Of a stretch of 64,000 nt of DNA, positions 1-9,059 are shown in pieces (within the stretch, counting starts at the first letter, position 1; every line of letters begins with the position of its first letter). Both the position numbers and the translations under genes were made by a program. Source of the DNA: a virus; the IMG/VR virus record IMGVR_UViG_3300011114_000911, positions 1 to 64,000 of that record. The stretch is one strand, 5' to 3'. The notes beneath the pieces were generated by a model. The model saw only the letters and a list, made by a program, of their open reading frames with translations. It was not told where the DNA came from and ran no database searches.

Positions 1-1
1 A

Positions 2-1852
2 CAACACAGCTTGTTATTGAATACAGTAAACGGTACTAGTTTCTTAACTGATAGTTCAACATACAACGCCACCGTTACCAACAATGGCACCGCAACTAGT
101 TCGTCTAGGAATCCTTTTGCAGGATATGTTAATCTCACACACACCACTGCTGCCACGGTGGTACTAAACATGGCAGCCGCAGGTGGATTCACTTACACTG
201 GCAATGGCGGATTCACTGTGGCTGAAATGACTAATACTAGAACGTTCAGTGTGGCCAGCACATCGGGTGGTTCAACAACCAATGCAGTTAACTTGTATTT
301 TACTTCAGGTGCTAGTGTGGCAACTTTGACCACTGCTGGGTGGATCGACAATCTTGATTTTGGATTTACATCGTTTAATCCAGGCACAACCACTTTAAAT
401 ATCAACGGTGGTTTAGTATTATCATCCAGCGGAACTTATACAGGCCTGACTCCTTCGTTCCGTTCTGATAGTACACTTACCAGTAACGGTAAAACTGTTG
501 CAGCTCTAGTAGTTAACGCTCCAACATATACATTAACAACAAATGATGCAACATCAATCACAGGAGCATTAACATTGACTGCAGGAGCAGTGGTTGCTCC
601 TTACAACATAACCAGTGGTAGCTTTGCTAGTGCTGGGCCATATTCTCGATCAATAACAGGATCAACCACAACATACACCATAACAGGTGCAGGTGCCACA
701 GCATGGAATTTTGGATCAACTGGTAGTGTTTTGTTAAATGGTACTACCCAACGTCTAAGTTCACCAACTAATGCAGCATTTACTTTTGGCACCGGAGATT
801 TAACTTTAGAATGTTGGATCTATCAAACTGCTACTTCCACCGGCGCCTACAAAGTTATTTTTGCAGATAACGTGTATGGCGGCACTGGAGGATATACGCT
901 TTACAGTTATAATAATGCACTAAATCTATGGATAGGAGGAAGTCCTCAAGTAGAAATAATTGCTCCAGCAGGCACAATTGCTCTTAATACTTGGACTCAT
1001 GTTGCGTGGTCAAGATCAGGATCGTCAAACAGATTATTCATTGATGGAACTCAAGTTGGTGCTACAACAACAGATAGCACCAATTATACCGGAACAGCAT
1101 CTCTTATCGGTGCTAGCACTTTAAGCACTTTATTTTTCCCAGGTTACATGACCAACATACGTGTGGTCAAAGGCGTAGCAGTTTATACTGGTAACTTCAC
1201 AGTACCCACTGCACCTTTGCAACCAACACAAAGTTCTGGCACAAACATAAGTGCCATTACAGGAACTCAAACCTCTTTATTGTTATCAACACCATTTAGT
1301 AGTTTTTTAACAGATTATTCAACTAACGCGTTTACTGTTACAAACACAGGTACAGCTACAGCCAATAATCTTTCACCATTTGCTGTGACTTCGCCGGGCA
1401 TAACATTTACCGGTTTTACTATTAGCATGACAAGTGCCTCAGCAAAAACATTTGCCGGTGGCGGCGCAACTTATCCAACACTCAATCAAGGTGGTGCAGG
1501 TGCGCTGACCATATCAGGTAACAATTCATTTGGTGATTTGACTGCGACCACAAGACCCAGCACAATCACATTTACCATCTCAACAACACAGACATTCGCT
1601 GCGTTTACTCTGTCAGGCACAGCTGGCAATTTGGTCACAATCAACAGCAGCACCGCAGGAACTCAGGCCACTTTGAGCAAAAATAGTGGTACAGTGAGCG
1701 TTGGTTATTTGAGCATTCGTGATTCTGCAGCAACAGGTGGTGCACAGTGGTATGCGGGAACCACATCAACCAATGTGAGCAACAACACAGGATGGATATT
1801 TGCTGCACCAGGCAGTTTCAATGCTGGCGGACTCTTTTTTGCATTCTTCTAA
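2..1852 (+). CDS. LamG-domain fibre/structural protein, 5' partial
   Basis: The reading frame is open to the left edge, so the true start lies outside the window; 616 residues are visible. A concanavalin-A/LamG-like domain lies at about residues 240-400 (ECWIYQ, WTHVAWSRSG, LFIDGTQVG, the last being the usual inner strand of this fold). A segment of about 35 residues ending in GTAT...PFA occurs at the very start and again after the LamG domain, so the protein is built of repeated Thr/Ser/Gly-rich beta modules. These features suit a glycan-binding tail fibre or capsid decoration protein, which is inference. The gene ends 3 nt from the convergent Nudix gene. Confidence 0.7.
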   Translation, partial: QHSLLLNTVNGTSFLTDSSTYNATVTNNGTATSSSRNPFAGYVNLTHTTAATVVLNMAAAGGFTYTGNGGFTVAEMTNTRTFSVASTSGGSTTNAVNLYFTSGASVATLTTAGWIDNLDFGFTSFNPGTTTLNINGGLVLSSSGTYTGLTPSFRSDSTLTSNGKTVAALVVNAPTYTLTTNDATSITGALTLTAGAVVAPYNITSGSFASAGPYSRSITGSTTTYTITGAGATAWNFGSTGSVLLNGTTQRLSSPTNAAFTFGTGDLTLECWIYQTATSTGAYKVIFADNVYGGTGGYTLYSYNNALNLWIGGSPQVEIIAPAGTIALNTWTHVAWSRSGSSNRLFIDGTQVGATTTDSTNYTGTASLIGASTLSTLFFPGYMTNIRVVKGVAVYTGNFTVPTAPLQPTQSSGTNISAITGTQTSLLLSTPFSSFLTDYSTNAFTVTNTGTATANNLSPFAVTSPGITFTGFTISMTSASAKTFAGGGATYPTLNQGGAGALTISGNNSFGDLTATTRPSTITFTISTTQTFAAFTLSGTAGNLVTINSSTAGTQATLSKNSGTVSVGYLSIRDSAATGGAQWYAGTTSTNVSNNTGWIFAAPGSFNAGGLFFAFF

Positions 1853-1855
1853 ACG

Positions 1856-2278
1856 TCAATTGCGTCGAAATGCGTTTTCAATTGATTCCAGTTTGGTCTG
1901 TATGCTTTCAAGATTCACAGTGCTCCACAGGCCTGGATGCATTGGACGAGGCCATGTTCCTTGATCAATCCAGGCATACCCTAGGTGTTCGTCATTCAGC
2001 ACTGGTATAAATTCTTCATCAACCACACACACCCAGGTGTGATACTCAAACATACCATCAGCTGATGTGAATTTTTCCAGTGGTACCAATCGTGTGTAAG
2101 TGGGAAAACTGCCCAGTTCCTCCACACACTCACGTTCCATACCACCCAGCAATGTTTCGCCAGTTTCTATCTTGCCGCCAGGCAGGCCCCATGAACCCGG
2201 ATGCTTGGCATCGTTGCGTAGCAGATACAAGTATCTTCCGGTGCCTTGACTAAGGAACCAGACTCCCACGGCTTTCAA
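1856..2278 (-). CDS. Nudix hydrolase
   Basis: A 140-residue Nudix-fold pyrophosphohydrolase. The Nudix box is complete at residues 35-57 (GGKIETGE, then RECVEELGS), giving the metal-binding REx2EE core. Nudix enzymes cleave nucleoside-diphosphate-linked substrates; the substrate here cannot be told. I place the start at TTG 2278, which overlaps the TGA of gp15 (TTGA) and follows a GGAG 9 nt upstream, so translation would be coupled. An in-frame ATG at 2347 would add 23 residues overlapping gp15 in another frame and is less likely. It is the last gene of the leftward gp14-gp15 operon. Confidence 0.85.
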   Translation of the reverse strand: MKAVGVWFLSQGTGRYLYLLRNDAKHPGSWGLPGGKIETGETLLGGMERECVEELGSFPTYTRLVPLEKFTSADGMFEYHTWVCVVDEEFIPVLNDEHLGYAWIDQGTWPRPMHPGLWSTVNLESIQTKLESIENAFRRN

Positions 2279-3663
2279 AGTACCAGACTCCAGGTGCCGC
2301 CGGGGTATATTCCTTGATAACTTTTGACCCATTGTATTCCAGTCCATTGATATTGTATGCTGGTGGTGATATTGGTAACATACTGAATGTCTGTGTTGCC
2401 TTCAGCATTGAACACCACATTCCAATAGTTACCACTGTATTCAATTATGTCATTGGCTTTGGCAATCAATGGACGACCGTTTTGCCCAATCCAGCCCTCA
2501 GCAGGATACTCATTGTCAAGTGAACCAGTGGCCTCAGTCAGCAAATATCTCACGCCTTCCAGGTTACTATCGTCTGGACTGGGTGCATAAGTCAAGGGAT
2601 TCACCACAGCATCTATAGGAGCCAGGGTGTTTTGTGGAGCAGTGTCTTGATCCACGTCAAACAACAAGAATCGATTGTCTGTGGGATCCAATACTATGGT
2701 TCCTATCACTTCAGATTCATCTGCTTGTATCAGTCGTATTTGACTGATACCCGGGCGTAGCACACCGTACACCCCAATCACTGCTGTCCATTGTAAATTG
2801 CTGTTGGACACAATTTGAGTAGGGGTCAATGATTCGTTGTCAGGCTCATCTGCTAGACTTTGCTGTTGTAAGCATTGCAGTTTGTTGTTGATCAACACTG
2901 CTGCCCAATTGTACGGAGTAATCACTTGTCTTGTGCCCAGTAACAGATCATTGTTTTCTATGGCATTGTGCAGGTCACCATTGGCATCGTACATGCTGGC
3001 AACCACACGTTCTACCACACCCAGTTTTTTAACCTTGACTGGTGAGCTGATCCAGATTGGCAGGCCAAATTTCAAACTGGCAATGTCAATGGGATTTTCT
3101 GTACCTTGCGGAATGATTCTTGACGTCCAGGTGCAACTGTCCAGTTCTACCACACTCAAACTGGTCCAGTCAAGATAGTTGTCTGTGCTTTGTATTTCCA
3201 AACTGGGATTGAACAGGGTCAAAATCTGTTCTAACAATTGCAATTTTTGATTGGTGTTGCTGGTCCAGATTTCCAAAGTGATACCCAATCTATAAGGCAC
3301 AGGCATCAAGCGTTCAATGGTAAAGGCATTTCCTTGTGTGGTTTCGTAAGTGTCGGTTTCGCTGTCGTAGGTTCGTTGTCGAATTGACACTGAATTCACA
3401 TGATAAGGTTCTTGCATCCTGGGACGGTCGTAGTCCAAGGATGAAATATAAAAAGTCATCAGCGGTGTGCTGGGCAAACTGCTGGCTGAATTTTCCTGCA
3501 ATATGGTCTGCACATTTCTAGTAGAATCGCCATATCTCACTGGTACTCGCAGCAGCGCAGCTTGTTCGCCGTCGCGCCCGTACTGAACTTGAAAGCCGGA
3601 TACCATTCTGGTAAACTGCAACAAGAAACGTCGTATCTGTTCATCATAAAAGAAATTTTGCAT
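2275..3663 (-). CDS. 15: gp15-like tail sheath stabiliser/completion protein
   Basis: The 462-residue product starts like T4 gp15 (FFYDEQIRRF, then RVPVRYG) and carries the family's central block, an elementary strand followed by QLLEQILTLFNP, which corresponds to QIVEQILPYFQP in T4. In T4, gp15 caps the finished tail and joins it to the head neck (gp13/gp14). This copy is much longer than T4 gp15 (272 residues); the extra C-terminal part is unassigned. It lies 3 nt downstream of gp14 in the same operon, which supports the neck/tail-completion role. Confidence 0.82.
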   Translation of the reverse strand: MQNFFYDEQIRRFLLQFTRMVSGFQVQYGRDGEQAALLRVPVRYGDSTRNVQTILQENSASSLPSTPLMTFYISSLDYDRPRMQEPYHVNSVSIRQRTYDSETDTYETTQGNAFTIERLMPVPYRLGITLEIWTSNTNQKLQLLEQILTLFNPSLEIQSTDNYLDWTSLSVVELDSCTWTSRIIPQGTENPIDIASLKFGLPIWISSPVKVKKLGVVERVVASMYDANGDLHNAIENNDLLLGTRQVITPYNWAAVLINNKLQCLQQQSLADEPDNESLTPTQIVSNSNLQWTAVIGVYGVLRPGISQIRLIQADESEVIGTIVLDPTDNRFLLFDVDQDTAPQNTLAPIDAVVNPLTYAPSPDDSNLEGVRYLLTEATGSLDNEYPAEGWIGQNGRPLIAKANDIIEYSGNYWNVVFNAEGNTDIQYVTNITTSIQYQWTGIQWVKSYQGIYPGGTWSLVL

Positions 3664-3666
3664 AGC

Positions 3667-5079
3667 TTAACTGGATTTCTGTCCTGGTTGTGTGGGCGGA
3701 AATGGTTTGTTTGGCAAGTCACCGCCGTTGTCACCATTGTCCGCTCGAGGTTTGAGCATTTCACTGAGACTCTGACGACTGGGTATATTACCCATGTCAG
3801 TAGTAGGCACAGTGTATGTATTGTTAACAAAGGTACTCTTCAAGATATCGTTGGCAGAACCATTGTTGAGATTGGTACGCACTGCATCTTCCAGTTTGAC
3901 CCAGCGAATACCATCCCAGCGGAACAGTCTGTTGGGTTGATAATCCAGTCTCAATGCATAATCTCCCAGCGATGGATTCAACGGGAAAGTCACACCAGGT
4001 GTGACAGGCAATCCGTTAGGTGCTTCATCTGAGCCGGTCAAGTAACCCACTGTGTAACCAAAAGATGTTGGTGTGCCGGTCAAGTAACCTTCAGTGTAGC
4101 CCTGTGATTGTGGCGTCACGTCCATGCCACCTTGTGTGCCATCCACTGTGTTGTCACTGCCAGCATACAGTGTGGTAGAGTTGGCAGGTTGTAAATTTTC
4201 AGTGGGCAGGATATAAAACTTGCTGATGTCGTAACCGCTGAGCGGAACTTCAATGTCGGCCTGTGTGAGTATGGCTTCGTTGATGTTGGTATCTTTGAGT
4301 CTGGTACCTTGCAAATCTGCAATGGTAGGAGGAGTGTACTCTCTCCAATAATTGGTATTGGTAATGTCTGTGCCAGCTGGCGTGTTTGCTCTGGCTTGAT
4401 AATACACATCGCCGTAGTTGACCACACTACCAGTGGGGTAAAAATTACCATTATCCCAGATCTGTTCGCTCACCATGGGTTTGTTTGTGATGGTGTTGAA
4501 TTCTTGTGAATCTGTCAGCGGTGTGGCTTTGACTCGCCACAAGTGAGGCAACCAAGTCACACTAAATCCTTCGCTGGCATAAGCAGCATCTTGGATGACA
4601 TAATATCTAGCCAGTCCTGTGGGTAAATCAGCCTTCAGCGGATGAAAATCTTTTAAATTGGGTATTTCCAAAACATCGCCATTCATCAGCTTGCGACCAA
4701 ACGTGTCAATCATTTTGTTGTAGTGGAACGTGATGAACAGTGTGTCGTTGTTCAGGAACAGGCCAAATTGGGTAAGATCAAAGTCAATGTCTTGTGAGTT
4801 GTACACACCGCGCATGACATATATGTCCGGATCATATTGCCGATCTCGATTTTCCAGCAGCAGCAAATCTTGTATGTTTAACGGGCTCAGTGTTTCGTAA
4901 ACTGGCAAAGTGGCGTCTGCATTGCCCGAAAATGCCGAATCGGCACCGCCGGTTTCGGGTCCTAGATACTTGTGGCAGTACAAATCCAAGCCGCCAACGG
5001 TGTACATTTCTGCAATGGTGCGATCTAGAAATTGGTAATCCCTAGTTCGATTGGTACGGTACATGGAAAGTCTGGGCAT
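3667..5079 (-). CDS. 14: gp14-like neck protein with carbohydrate-module-like insert
   Basis: 470 residues. The first 190 residues match the gp14 pattern: a disulphide-free YxVGGLDLYCHK-type opening, DPDIYVMRGVY, a FGLFLNND segment and GDVLEIPN (GDLIYFP in T4). In T4, gp14 forms the neck with gp13. Residues 208-249 form a separate small module (W, YPTGSVVNYGDVYYQA, YW) resembling type 5/12 carbohydrate-binding modules. Two GY(T)xGYLTG copies follow. A CATAAATA box lies 8 nt before the ATG, so the mRNA may be nearly leaderless. Roughly 200 residues longer than T4 gp14. Confidence 0.72.
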   Translation of the reverse strand: MPRLSMYRTNRTRDYQFLDRTIAEMYTVGGLDLYCHKYLGPETGGADSAFSGNADATLPVYETLSPLNIQDLLLLENRDRQYDPDIYVMRGVYNSQDIDFDLTQFGLFLNNDTLFITFHYNKMIDTFGRKLMNGDVLEIPNLKDFHPLKADLPTGLARYYVIQDAAYASEGFSVTWLPHLWRVKATPLTDSQEFNTITNKPMVSEQIWDNGNFYPTGSVVNYGDVYYQARANTPAGTDITNTNYWREYTPPTIADLQGTRLKDTNINEAILTQADIEVPLSGYDISKFYILPTENLQPANSTTLYAGSDNTVDGTQGGMDVTPQSQGYTEGYLTGTPTSFGYTVGYLTGSDEAPNGLPVTPGVTFPLNPSLGDYALRLDYQPNRLFRWDGIRWVKLEDAVRTNLNNGSANDILKSTFVNNTYTVPTTDMGNIPSRQSLSEMLKPRADNGDNGGDLPNKPFPPTQPGQKSS

Positions 5080-5086
5080 AGTGTGT

Positions 5087-5094
5087 TATTTATG
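5087..5094 (-). promoter_or_regulatory. late promoter box for gp14-gp15-nudix
   Basis: Reads CATAAATA on the minus strand, matching the T4 late box TATAAATA recognised by the gp55 sigma factor. The start codon A (5079) is 8 nt past the box, so the predicted 5' end nearly coincides with the ATG. Confidence 0.65.
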
Positions 5095-5100
5095 GGCAGG

Positions 5101-5129
5101 TTGACTGGAAATTCTGTTTCAGTTATAAT
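5101..5129 (+). promoter_or_regulatory. sigma70-like promoter
   Basis: TTGACT, a 17-bp spacer, then TATAAT, a near-perfect host vegetative promoter. Predicted transcription start is near 5136, where an ATG lies; the better-supported translation start with an AAAGGA is at 5160. Confidence 0.8.
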
Positions 5130-5159
5130 TACAACATGACAATCACCAAAGGAAAACCC

Positions 5160-6305
5160 ATGGCAGTGACTGCAAAAATCGCAATCAAATCAATGAATCC
5201 GCGTAGCCCAGATACCAAATACGTGGGACACGAACCCGAATGGCGTGTGCAGCCTGAACAAGATCGCAATCGAATCAGTGCAATGAGCAATGCGTTTGGT
5301 TGGTACAATTATTTTTACGGCAAAAAAGAAGCCAAAGAAATGATTGTGACCTACTTGGAGCTGCACAAACGAGCAAAAGATGCCAAAAAAATACGCTCGT
5401 TGACTGACAGTCAAATACGACTGACCACTGGTTGGCTGTGCCGCATGACCATGATGGGCTTGGAATTGACTGATCAAGAACAGATCAAATTGGACAATCT
5501 CATTGACGACTTGCTGGCAATCAAAGACCAGGCAGCAGCAGAAGTGGCAGAAGTTGACACAGCAGTCAAACCCAACATCCAAGATCGTCTACGTGAAAAG
5601 ATGAAAGAATGTGCAGGTGAATTGGAAGGCATGCTGGATGATTTTGTCACAGCAGGTTGCAAAATGTCAGCTGATTGGAAACCCATTGCTCAGATACGTG
5701 GCATGAACGTGGCACCACAAATGGTGTATCACATTGCAGACATTTGGAAAACTAGGTTGGCACACTTTGAAAAAGTAGTAGCCGGCAAAGATGCACAACT
5801 GGTCGAAGGCTACTCACACCTGTCCAAGGTACAATTACGCAACATTGTGAAGTTTTGCGAATCTGTGATTTCAGATTGCGGTGCTTATGTGCAGATCAAG
5901 AAAGTGGAACGCAAGCCACGCAAGGTCAAACCCGTAAGCCCGGAGAAAAAAGCAGCCAAGTTCAAACATTGTGTGGAATTTGCTGAACTCAAACTCAAGG
6001 GTTTGTCAGCTGCGACTCTGGTGGACAAGAGCGAAGCATGGTTGTACGATACCAAGAAACGCAAACTGATCCATGTGGTAGCAGACAGTCACGCTGGCAG
6101 TTTTACAATCAAAAGCAGTTCAATCATTGGATTTTCTGTGAGCGAAACACAGCAAAAAACACTGCGTAAGCCAGCAGACACTTTGAAAGCACTACAGGCC
6201 GCAGGCAAACCGGCTGCTAGAAAGATTTTTAAAGATCTAACCACAACCGAAACTCAGTTCAATGGTCGAAGCAATGAGAATTTGCTAGTGCTCAAAAGCT
6301 GGTAA
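5160..6305 (+). CDS. conserved phage protein of unknown function
   Basis: 381 residues, rich in Lys and Glu, with no motif that I can tie to a function. The N-terminal third contains a WYNYF and a WLCRM helix, the middle is mostly helical (long alternating charged stretches), and the C-terminal 80 residues contain a beta-rich segment (SEAWLYDTKKRKLIHV) followed by RKPADTLKALQAAGKPAARK. The start at 5160 is chosen because AAAGGA sits 6 nt upstream; ATG 5136 at the predicted +1 is an alternative. It has its own sigma70-like promoter, suggesting early expression, unlike the structural genes on both sides. Confidence 0.75.
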   Translation: MAVTAKIAIKSMNPRSPDTKYVGHEPEWRVQPEQDRNRISAMSNAFGWYNYFYGKKEAKEMIVTYLELHKRAKDAKKIRSLTDSQIRLTTGWLCRMTMMGLELTDQEQIKLDNLIDDLLAIKDQAAAEVAEVDTAVKPNIQDRLREKMKECAGELEGMLDDFVTAGCKMSADWKPIAQIRGMNVAPQMVYHIADIWKTRLAHFEKVVAGKDAQLVEGYSHLSKVQLRNIVKFCESVISDCGAYVQIKKVERKPRKVKPVSPEKKAAKFKHCVEFAELKLKGLSAATLVDKSEAWLYDTKKRKLIHVVADSHAGSFTIKSSSIIGFSVSETQQKTLRKPADTLKALQAAGKPAARKIFKDLTTTETQFNGRSNENLLVLKSW

Positions 6306-6308
6306 ATA
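6301..6308 (+). promoter_or_regulatory. late promoter box for gp13
   Basis: GGTAAATA overlaps the stop codon of the preceding gene, 23 nt before the gp13 ATG. A predicted transcript would start near 6314 with a short leader carrying GGAG. Confidence 0.45.
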
Positions 6309-6310
6309 AG

Positions 6311-6327
6311 GGGGAACGGAGTTCCCC
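6311..6327 (+). terminator. GC hairpin between the unknown gene and gp13
   Basis: GGGGAAC and GTTCCCC form a 7-bp stem with loop GGA, followed by TTT only. It could end transcription from upstream, but the Shine-Dalgarno GGAG of gp13 lies at the loop and the 3' arm's first base, so it could also tune gp13 translation. Confidence 0.5.
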
Positions 6328-6330
6328 TTT

Positions 6331-7092
6331 ATGTCTGAAAAAACACTACCACAACTCAAACAAGATCTTGTAGAATACTGTAGCCTGATGTTGGGCAGTC
6401 AGATCATTGATCTTGAGTTGGATCCAGCGCACTACGAAGCAGCATACCAGCGAACTTTGGGTGTGTATCGGCAACGTGCCAACGCTGCATATGAAGAAGC
6501 CTACATCTTCATGGAGTTGATACGAGACCTCAACATCTACACGCTGCCGCAAGAAGTACAAAGTGTGCGGCAGATATTTCGTCGCACGTTCGGCGATGCC
6601 ACAGGCCCGTTTGCATCAAACTTTGATCCGTTTGCTCAAGCGTCGATCAACGTGTATCTCATGAATTTCAATGTGGCAGGTCGCCTGGCCACGTACGATT
6701 TCTACAGCCAATACGTAGAACTGGCAGCCAAGATGTTTGGTGGTTTCATGAACTACACCTGGAATCCTGTAAACAAAAAACTGCAACTGATTCGCGATCC
6801 CAAAAATACCGGGGAAAATGTGTTAATTTGGTGCTACCAACTCAAACCAGAAATCAATCTCTTGAGTGATTTTCAAATACAGCAATGGATCCGTGATTAC
6901 ATGGTGGCTGTGTGCAAAATGATCATAGGTGAAGCCCGTGAAAAATTTGGCACCATTGCTGGACCACAAGGTGGCGGCACCCTAAACGGCACTGCTATGA
7001 AAACCGAAGCCCAGGCACAGATGGATGCCAAGGTGTTAGAATTGGTCAACTATGTTGATGGTTCTCAACCAATTACTTTTGTGATTGGATAA
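6331..7092 (+). CDS. 13: gp13-like neck protein
   Basis: 253 residues. The opening (LKQDLVEYCSLMLGS, LELDP, then a helix of the YEAAYQRTLGVYRQ kind) and the ending (a long helix, then ITFVIG) follow the gp13 plan seen in T4-like phages, where the C-terminus usually reads FFVG. In T4, gp13 and gp14 build the neck after DNA packaging. Facing gp14-gp15 on the other strand supports the assignment. The SD is GGAG at 6318-6321. Confidence 0.68.
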   Translation: MSEKTLPQLKQDLVEYCSLMLGSQIIDLELDPAHYEAAYQRTLGVYRQRANAAYEEAYIFMELIRDLNIYTLPQEVQSVRQIFRRTFGDATGPFASNFDPFAQASINVYLMNFNVAGRLATYDFYSQYVELAAKMFGGFMNYTWNPVNKKLQLIRDPKNTGENVLIWCYQLKPEINLLSDFQIQQWIRDYMVAVCKMIIGEAREKFGTIAGPQGGGTLNGTAMKTEAQAQMDAKVLELVNYVDGSQPITFVIG

Positions 7093-7095
7093 CAC

Positions 7096-8085
7096 ATGGC
7101 ATTTAGTATGGGACCTGGTTGGAGTATGGGACCTGGTTGGGCGTTTGTGCCCACATCAGCTGCACCTGCCACAGTTGAATATTTAGTGGTTGCTGGCGGC
7201 GGCTCGGGCGGCGCTTGGGCCGCCGGTGGTGGTGGCGCCGGCGGATATAGAACAGCGTCAGGATTTGCTGTTGCTTCAGGCACACCAATCACTGTCACAG
7301 TTGGCGGTGGCGGCGCTGCTATTGCCACTGGCAGTACAGCAGCCCAAGGCAATAGTGGTACCAATTCTGTATTCTCAACAATCACTTCAATCGGCGGTGG
7401 CGGTGGCGGTAGTTATACCGTAGCCACGTATCCTGGTCTCGCTGGCGGTTCAGGTGGTGGTGGTGGCGATACAGGAACTACCACACCTAACGCTGGTGGA
7501 TATGGTACAGGTACTGCCGGGCAAGGCAACAATGGTGGTAGTGGTATTGACAGCGCAGGCGGTTCAGGTGGTGGTGGTGGTGGTGCAGGTGCAGTCGGAT
7601 CAAGTGTACCAGCTGGACCGTATTCACCAAATGCTGGATATCCAAGCGGCGCCGACGGTGGCATTGGATTGCAATCATCAATTACCGGCACCGCTACTTA
7701 CTACGCTGGTGGCGGTGGTGGCGGTTGCTTTAACCAAGGCTACAAAGGCGGCAACGGCGGCGACGGTGGTGGAGGTGGCGGCAGCGCATACGGAGGACTT
7801 GGCAATTCTATAAATTCTACAGGCGGTAGCAATGGTGGTGGTGCTGGTGTAGTAGCTGCTGCTGCTGGCGCAGGCGGACCAAATTCTGGTGGAGGTGGCG
7901 GCGGCAGTAATGGCAGTAATAGTTACTTTCACTACGCTAGCGGAGCAGGTGGTTCGGGTATTGTGGTTATTCGTTATCCTGATACTGATCTTGCTGCAAC
8001 CTCCACAACAGGATCACCAACAATCACTGTAACGGGCGGTTATAGAATATACACTTGGACCAGTTCGGGTTCAATAACTTTCTAA
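7096..8085 (+). CDS. glycine-rich adhesin-like protein, copy 1
   Basis: 329 residues. A short N-terminal tag (two GPGW repeats) is followed by VEYLVVAGGG, many poly-Gly runs (GGGGGG) separated by short variable loops, and a beta-like C-terminus (SGIVVIRYP, GGYRIYTWTSSGSITF). This plan matches glycine-rich domain proteins and recalls the polyglycine-helix adhesin gp38 of T4-like phages that bind outer-membrane receptors at fibre tips. The receptor-binding role is inference. It begins 3 nt after gp13. Confidence 0.75.
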   Translation: MAFSMGPGWSMGPGWAFVPTSAAPATVEYLVVAGGGSGGAWAAGGGGAGGYRTASGFAVASGTPITVTVGGGGAAIATGSTAAQGNSGTNSVFSTITSIGGGGGGSYTVATYPGLAGGSGGGGGDTGTTTPNAGGYGTGTAGQGNNGGSGIDSAGGSGGGGGGAGAVGSSVPAGPYSPNAGYPSGADGGIGLQSSITGTATYYAGGGGGGCFNQGYKGGNGGDGGGGGGSAYGGLGNSINSTGGSNGGGAGVVAAAAGAGGPNSGGGGGGSNGSNSYFHYASGAGGSGIVVIRYPDTDLAATSTTGSPTITVTGGYRIYTWTSSGSITF

Positions 8086-8096
8086 TAAAGATCACA

Positions 8097-9014
8097 ATGG
8101 CATTAACAATAGGATCTGGTTGGACATTTGGCGGCGGATGGACTGTGTCTGGTGCTTCTTTGCTTAATCCGCCCACAGCAGTTGAATACTTGGTGGTTGC
8201 TGGCGGTGGTGGAGGTGGTGGCTCAGTTGCAGATTATGCTGGCGGTGGCGGTGGCGGCGCAGGCGGATATAGAACAGCATCAGGATTTGCAGTGGCTGCC
8301 AGCACTCCAATTACCGTCACAGTTGGCGGTGGTGGTGCCGGTGCCATTGGTGGCGGAACTAGCGGAGAAAATTCTGTTTTTTCAACTATTACTTCAACAG
8401 GCGGCGGCGGCGGTGCCGGCGGCGCCTCCGGTACCGCTGCAACTGGTGGCTCTGGTGGTGGCGGTGCCTACACAAATTTAGCTGGCGGCTCGGGCACGGC
8501 AGGTCCGCCAAGACAAGGATATGATGGCGGTACTGGCAATAGAACTTCTGACGCAGGCGGTGGTGGCGGTGGCGCAAGTGCAGTTGGTGGAAATGCCAAT
8601 GCTAGCCCCTATAATGTTAGCCCAACAGGCGGCAACGGGGGAGCAGGTAGTGAATGGCCAATTAGTTCTGGAACATATTACGCAGGCGGCGGTGGCGGTG
8701 GCACATATGGCGCTGGCAGTGCAGGAGCAGGCAGAGCACCAGGCGCTGGCGGTTCAGGTGGTGGCGGCGGTGGCGGTCCAATAACTACCTATAATGGTAT
8801 AGCTGGCACAACAAACACCGGTGGTGGTGGCGGCGGCTCAACTGCCAAAGCCGGTGCAACAAGCACAGGTGGTACTGGTGGATCTGGTATTGTTATTATT
8901 CGTTATTCTGACACTTATGATCTGGCAACATCCACCACTGGATCGCCAACAATAACAACCACCGGTGGTTATAGAATATACACCTGGACCAGTTCAGGTT
9001 CGATAACTTTCTAA
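8097..9014 (+). CDS. glycine-rich adhesin-like protein, copy 2
   Basis: 305 residues, a tandem paralogue of the preceding gene. Both share the GWxFGGGW-like start, VEYLVVAGGG, GGYRTASGFAVA, IT(V)TVGGGGA, and nearly identical C-termini (TTGSPTIT, GGYRIYTWTSSGSITF); the DNA at the 3' ends is also nearly identical. Loops between the Gly runs differ, as expected for parts that face a receptor. ATG 8097 is chosen over an upstream ATG at 8055 that overlaps copy 1, because the copies then align from their first residues. Confidence 0.75.
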   Translation: MALTIGSGWTFGGGWTVSGASLLNPPTAVEYLVVAGGGGGGGSVADYAGGGGGGAGGYRTASGFAVAASTPITVTVGGGGAGAIGGGTSGENSVFSTITSTGGGGGAGGASGTAATGGSGGGGAYTNLAGGSGTAGPPRQGYDGGTGNRTSDAGGGGGGASAVGGNANASPYNVSPTGGNGGAGSEWPISSGTYYAGGGGGGTYGAGSAGAGRAPGAGGSGGGGGGGPITTYNGIAGTTNTGGGGGGSTAKAGATSTGGTGGSGIVIIRYSDTYDLATSTTGSPTITTTGGYRIYTWTSSGSITF

Positions 9015-9030
9015 TATCACACAAAATACC

Positions 9031-9038
9031 GATAAATA
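9031..9038 (+). promoter_or_regulatory. late promoter box
   Basis: GATAAATA, 22 nt before ATG 9060. The leader between them has GAGGA as Shine-Dalgarno. Confidence 0.65.
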
Positions 9039-9059
9039 CGCATAGAGGAACAACACAAC

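Noticed and set aside
7413-7691. Long minus-strand proline-rich frame opposite the glycine-rich gene
   Set aside because: It is the mirror of GGN codons (Gly on plus gives Pro or Thr on minus); no start signal, and the plus frame has a clear protein plan.
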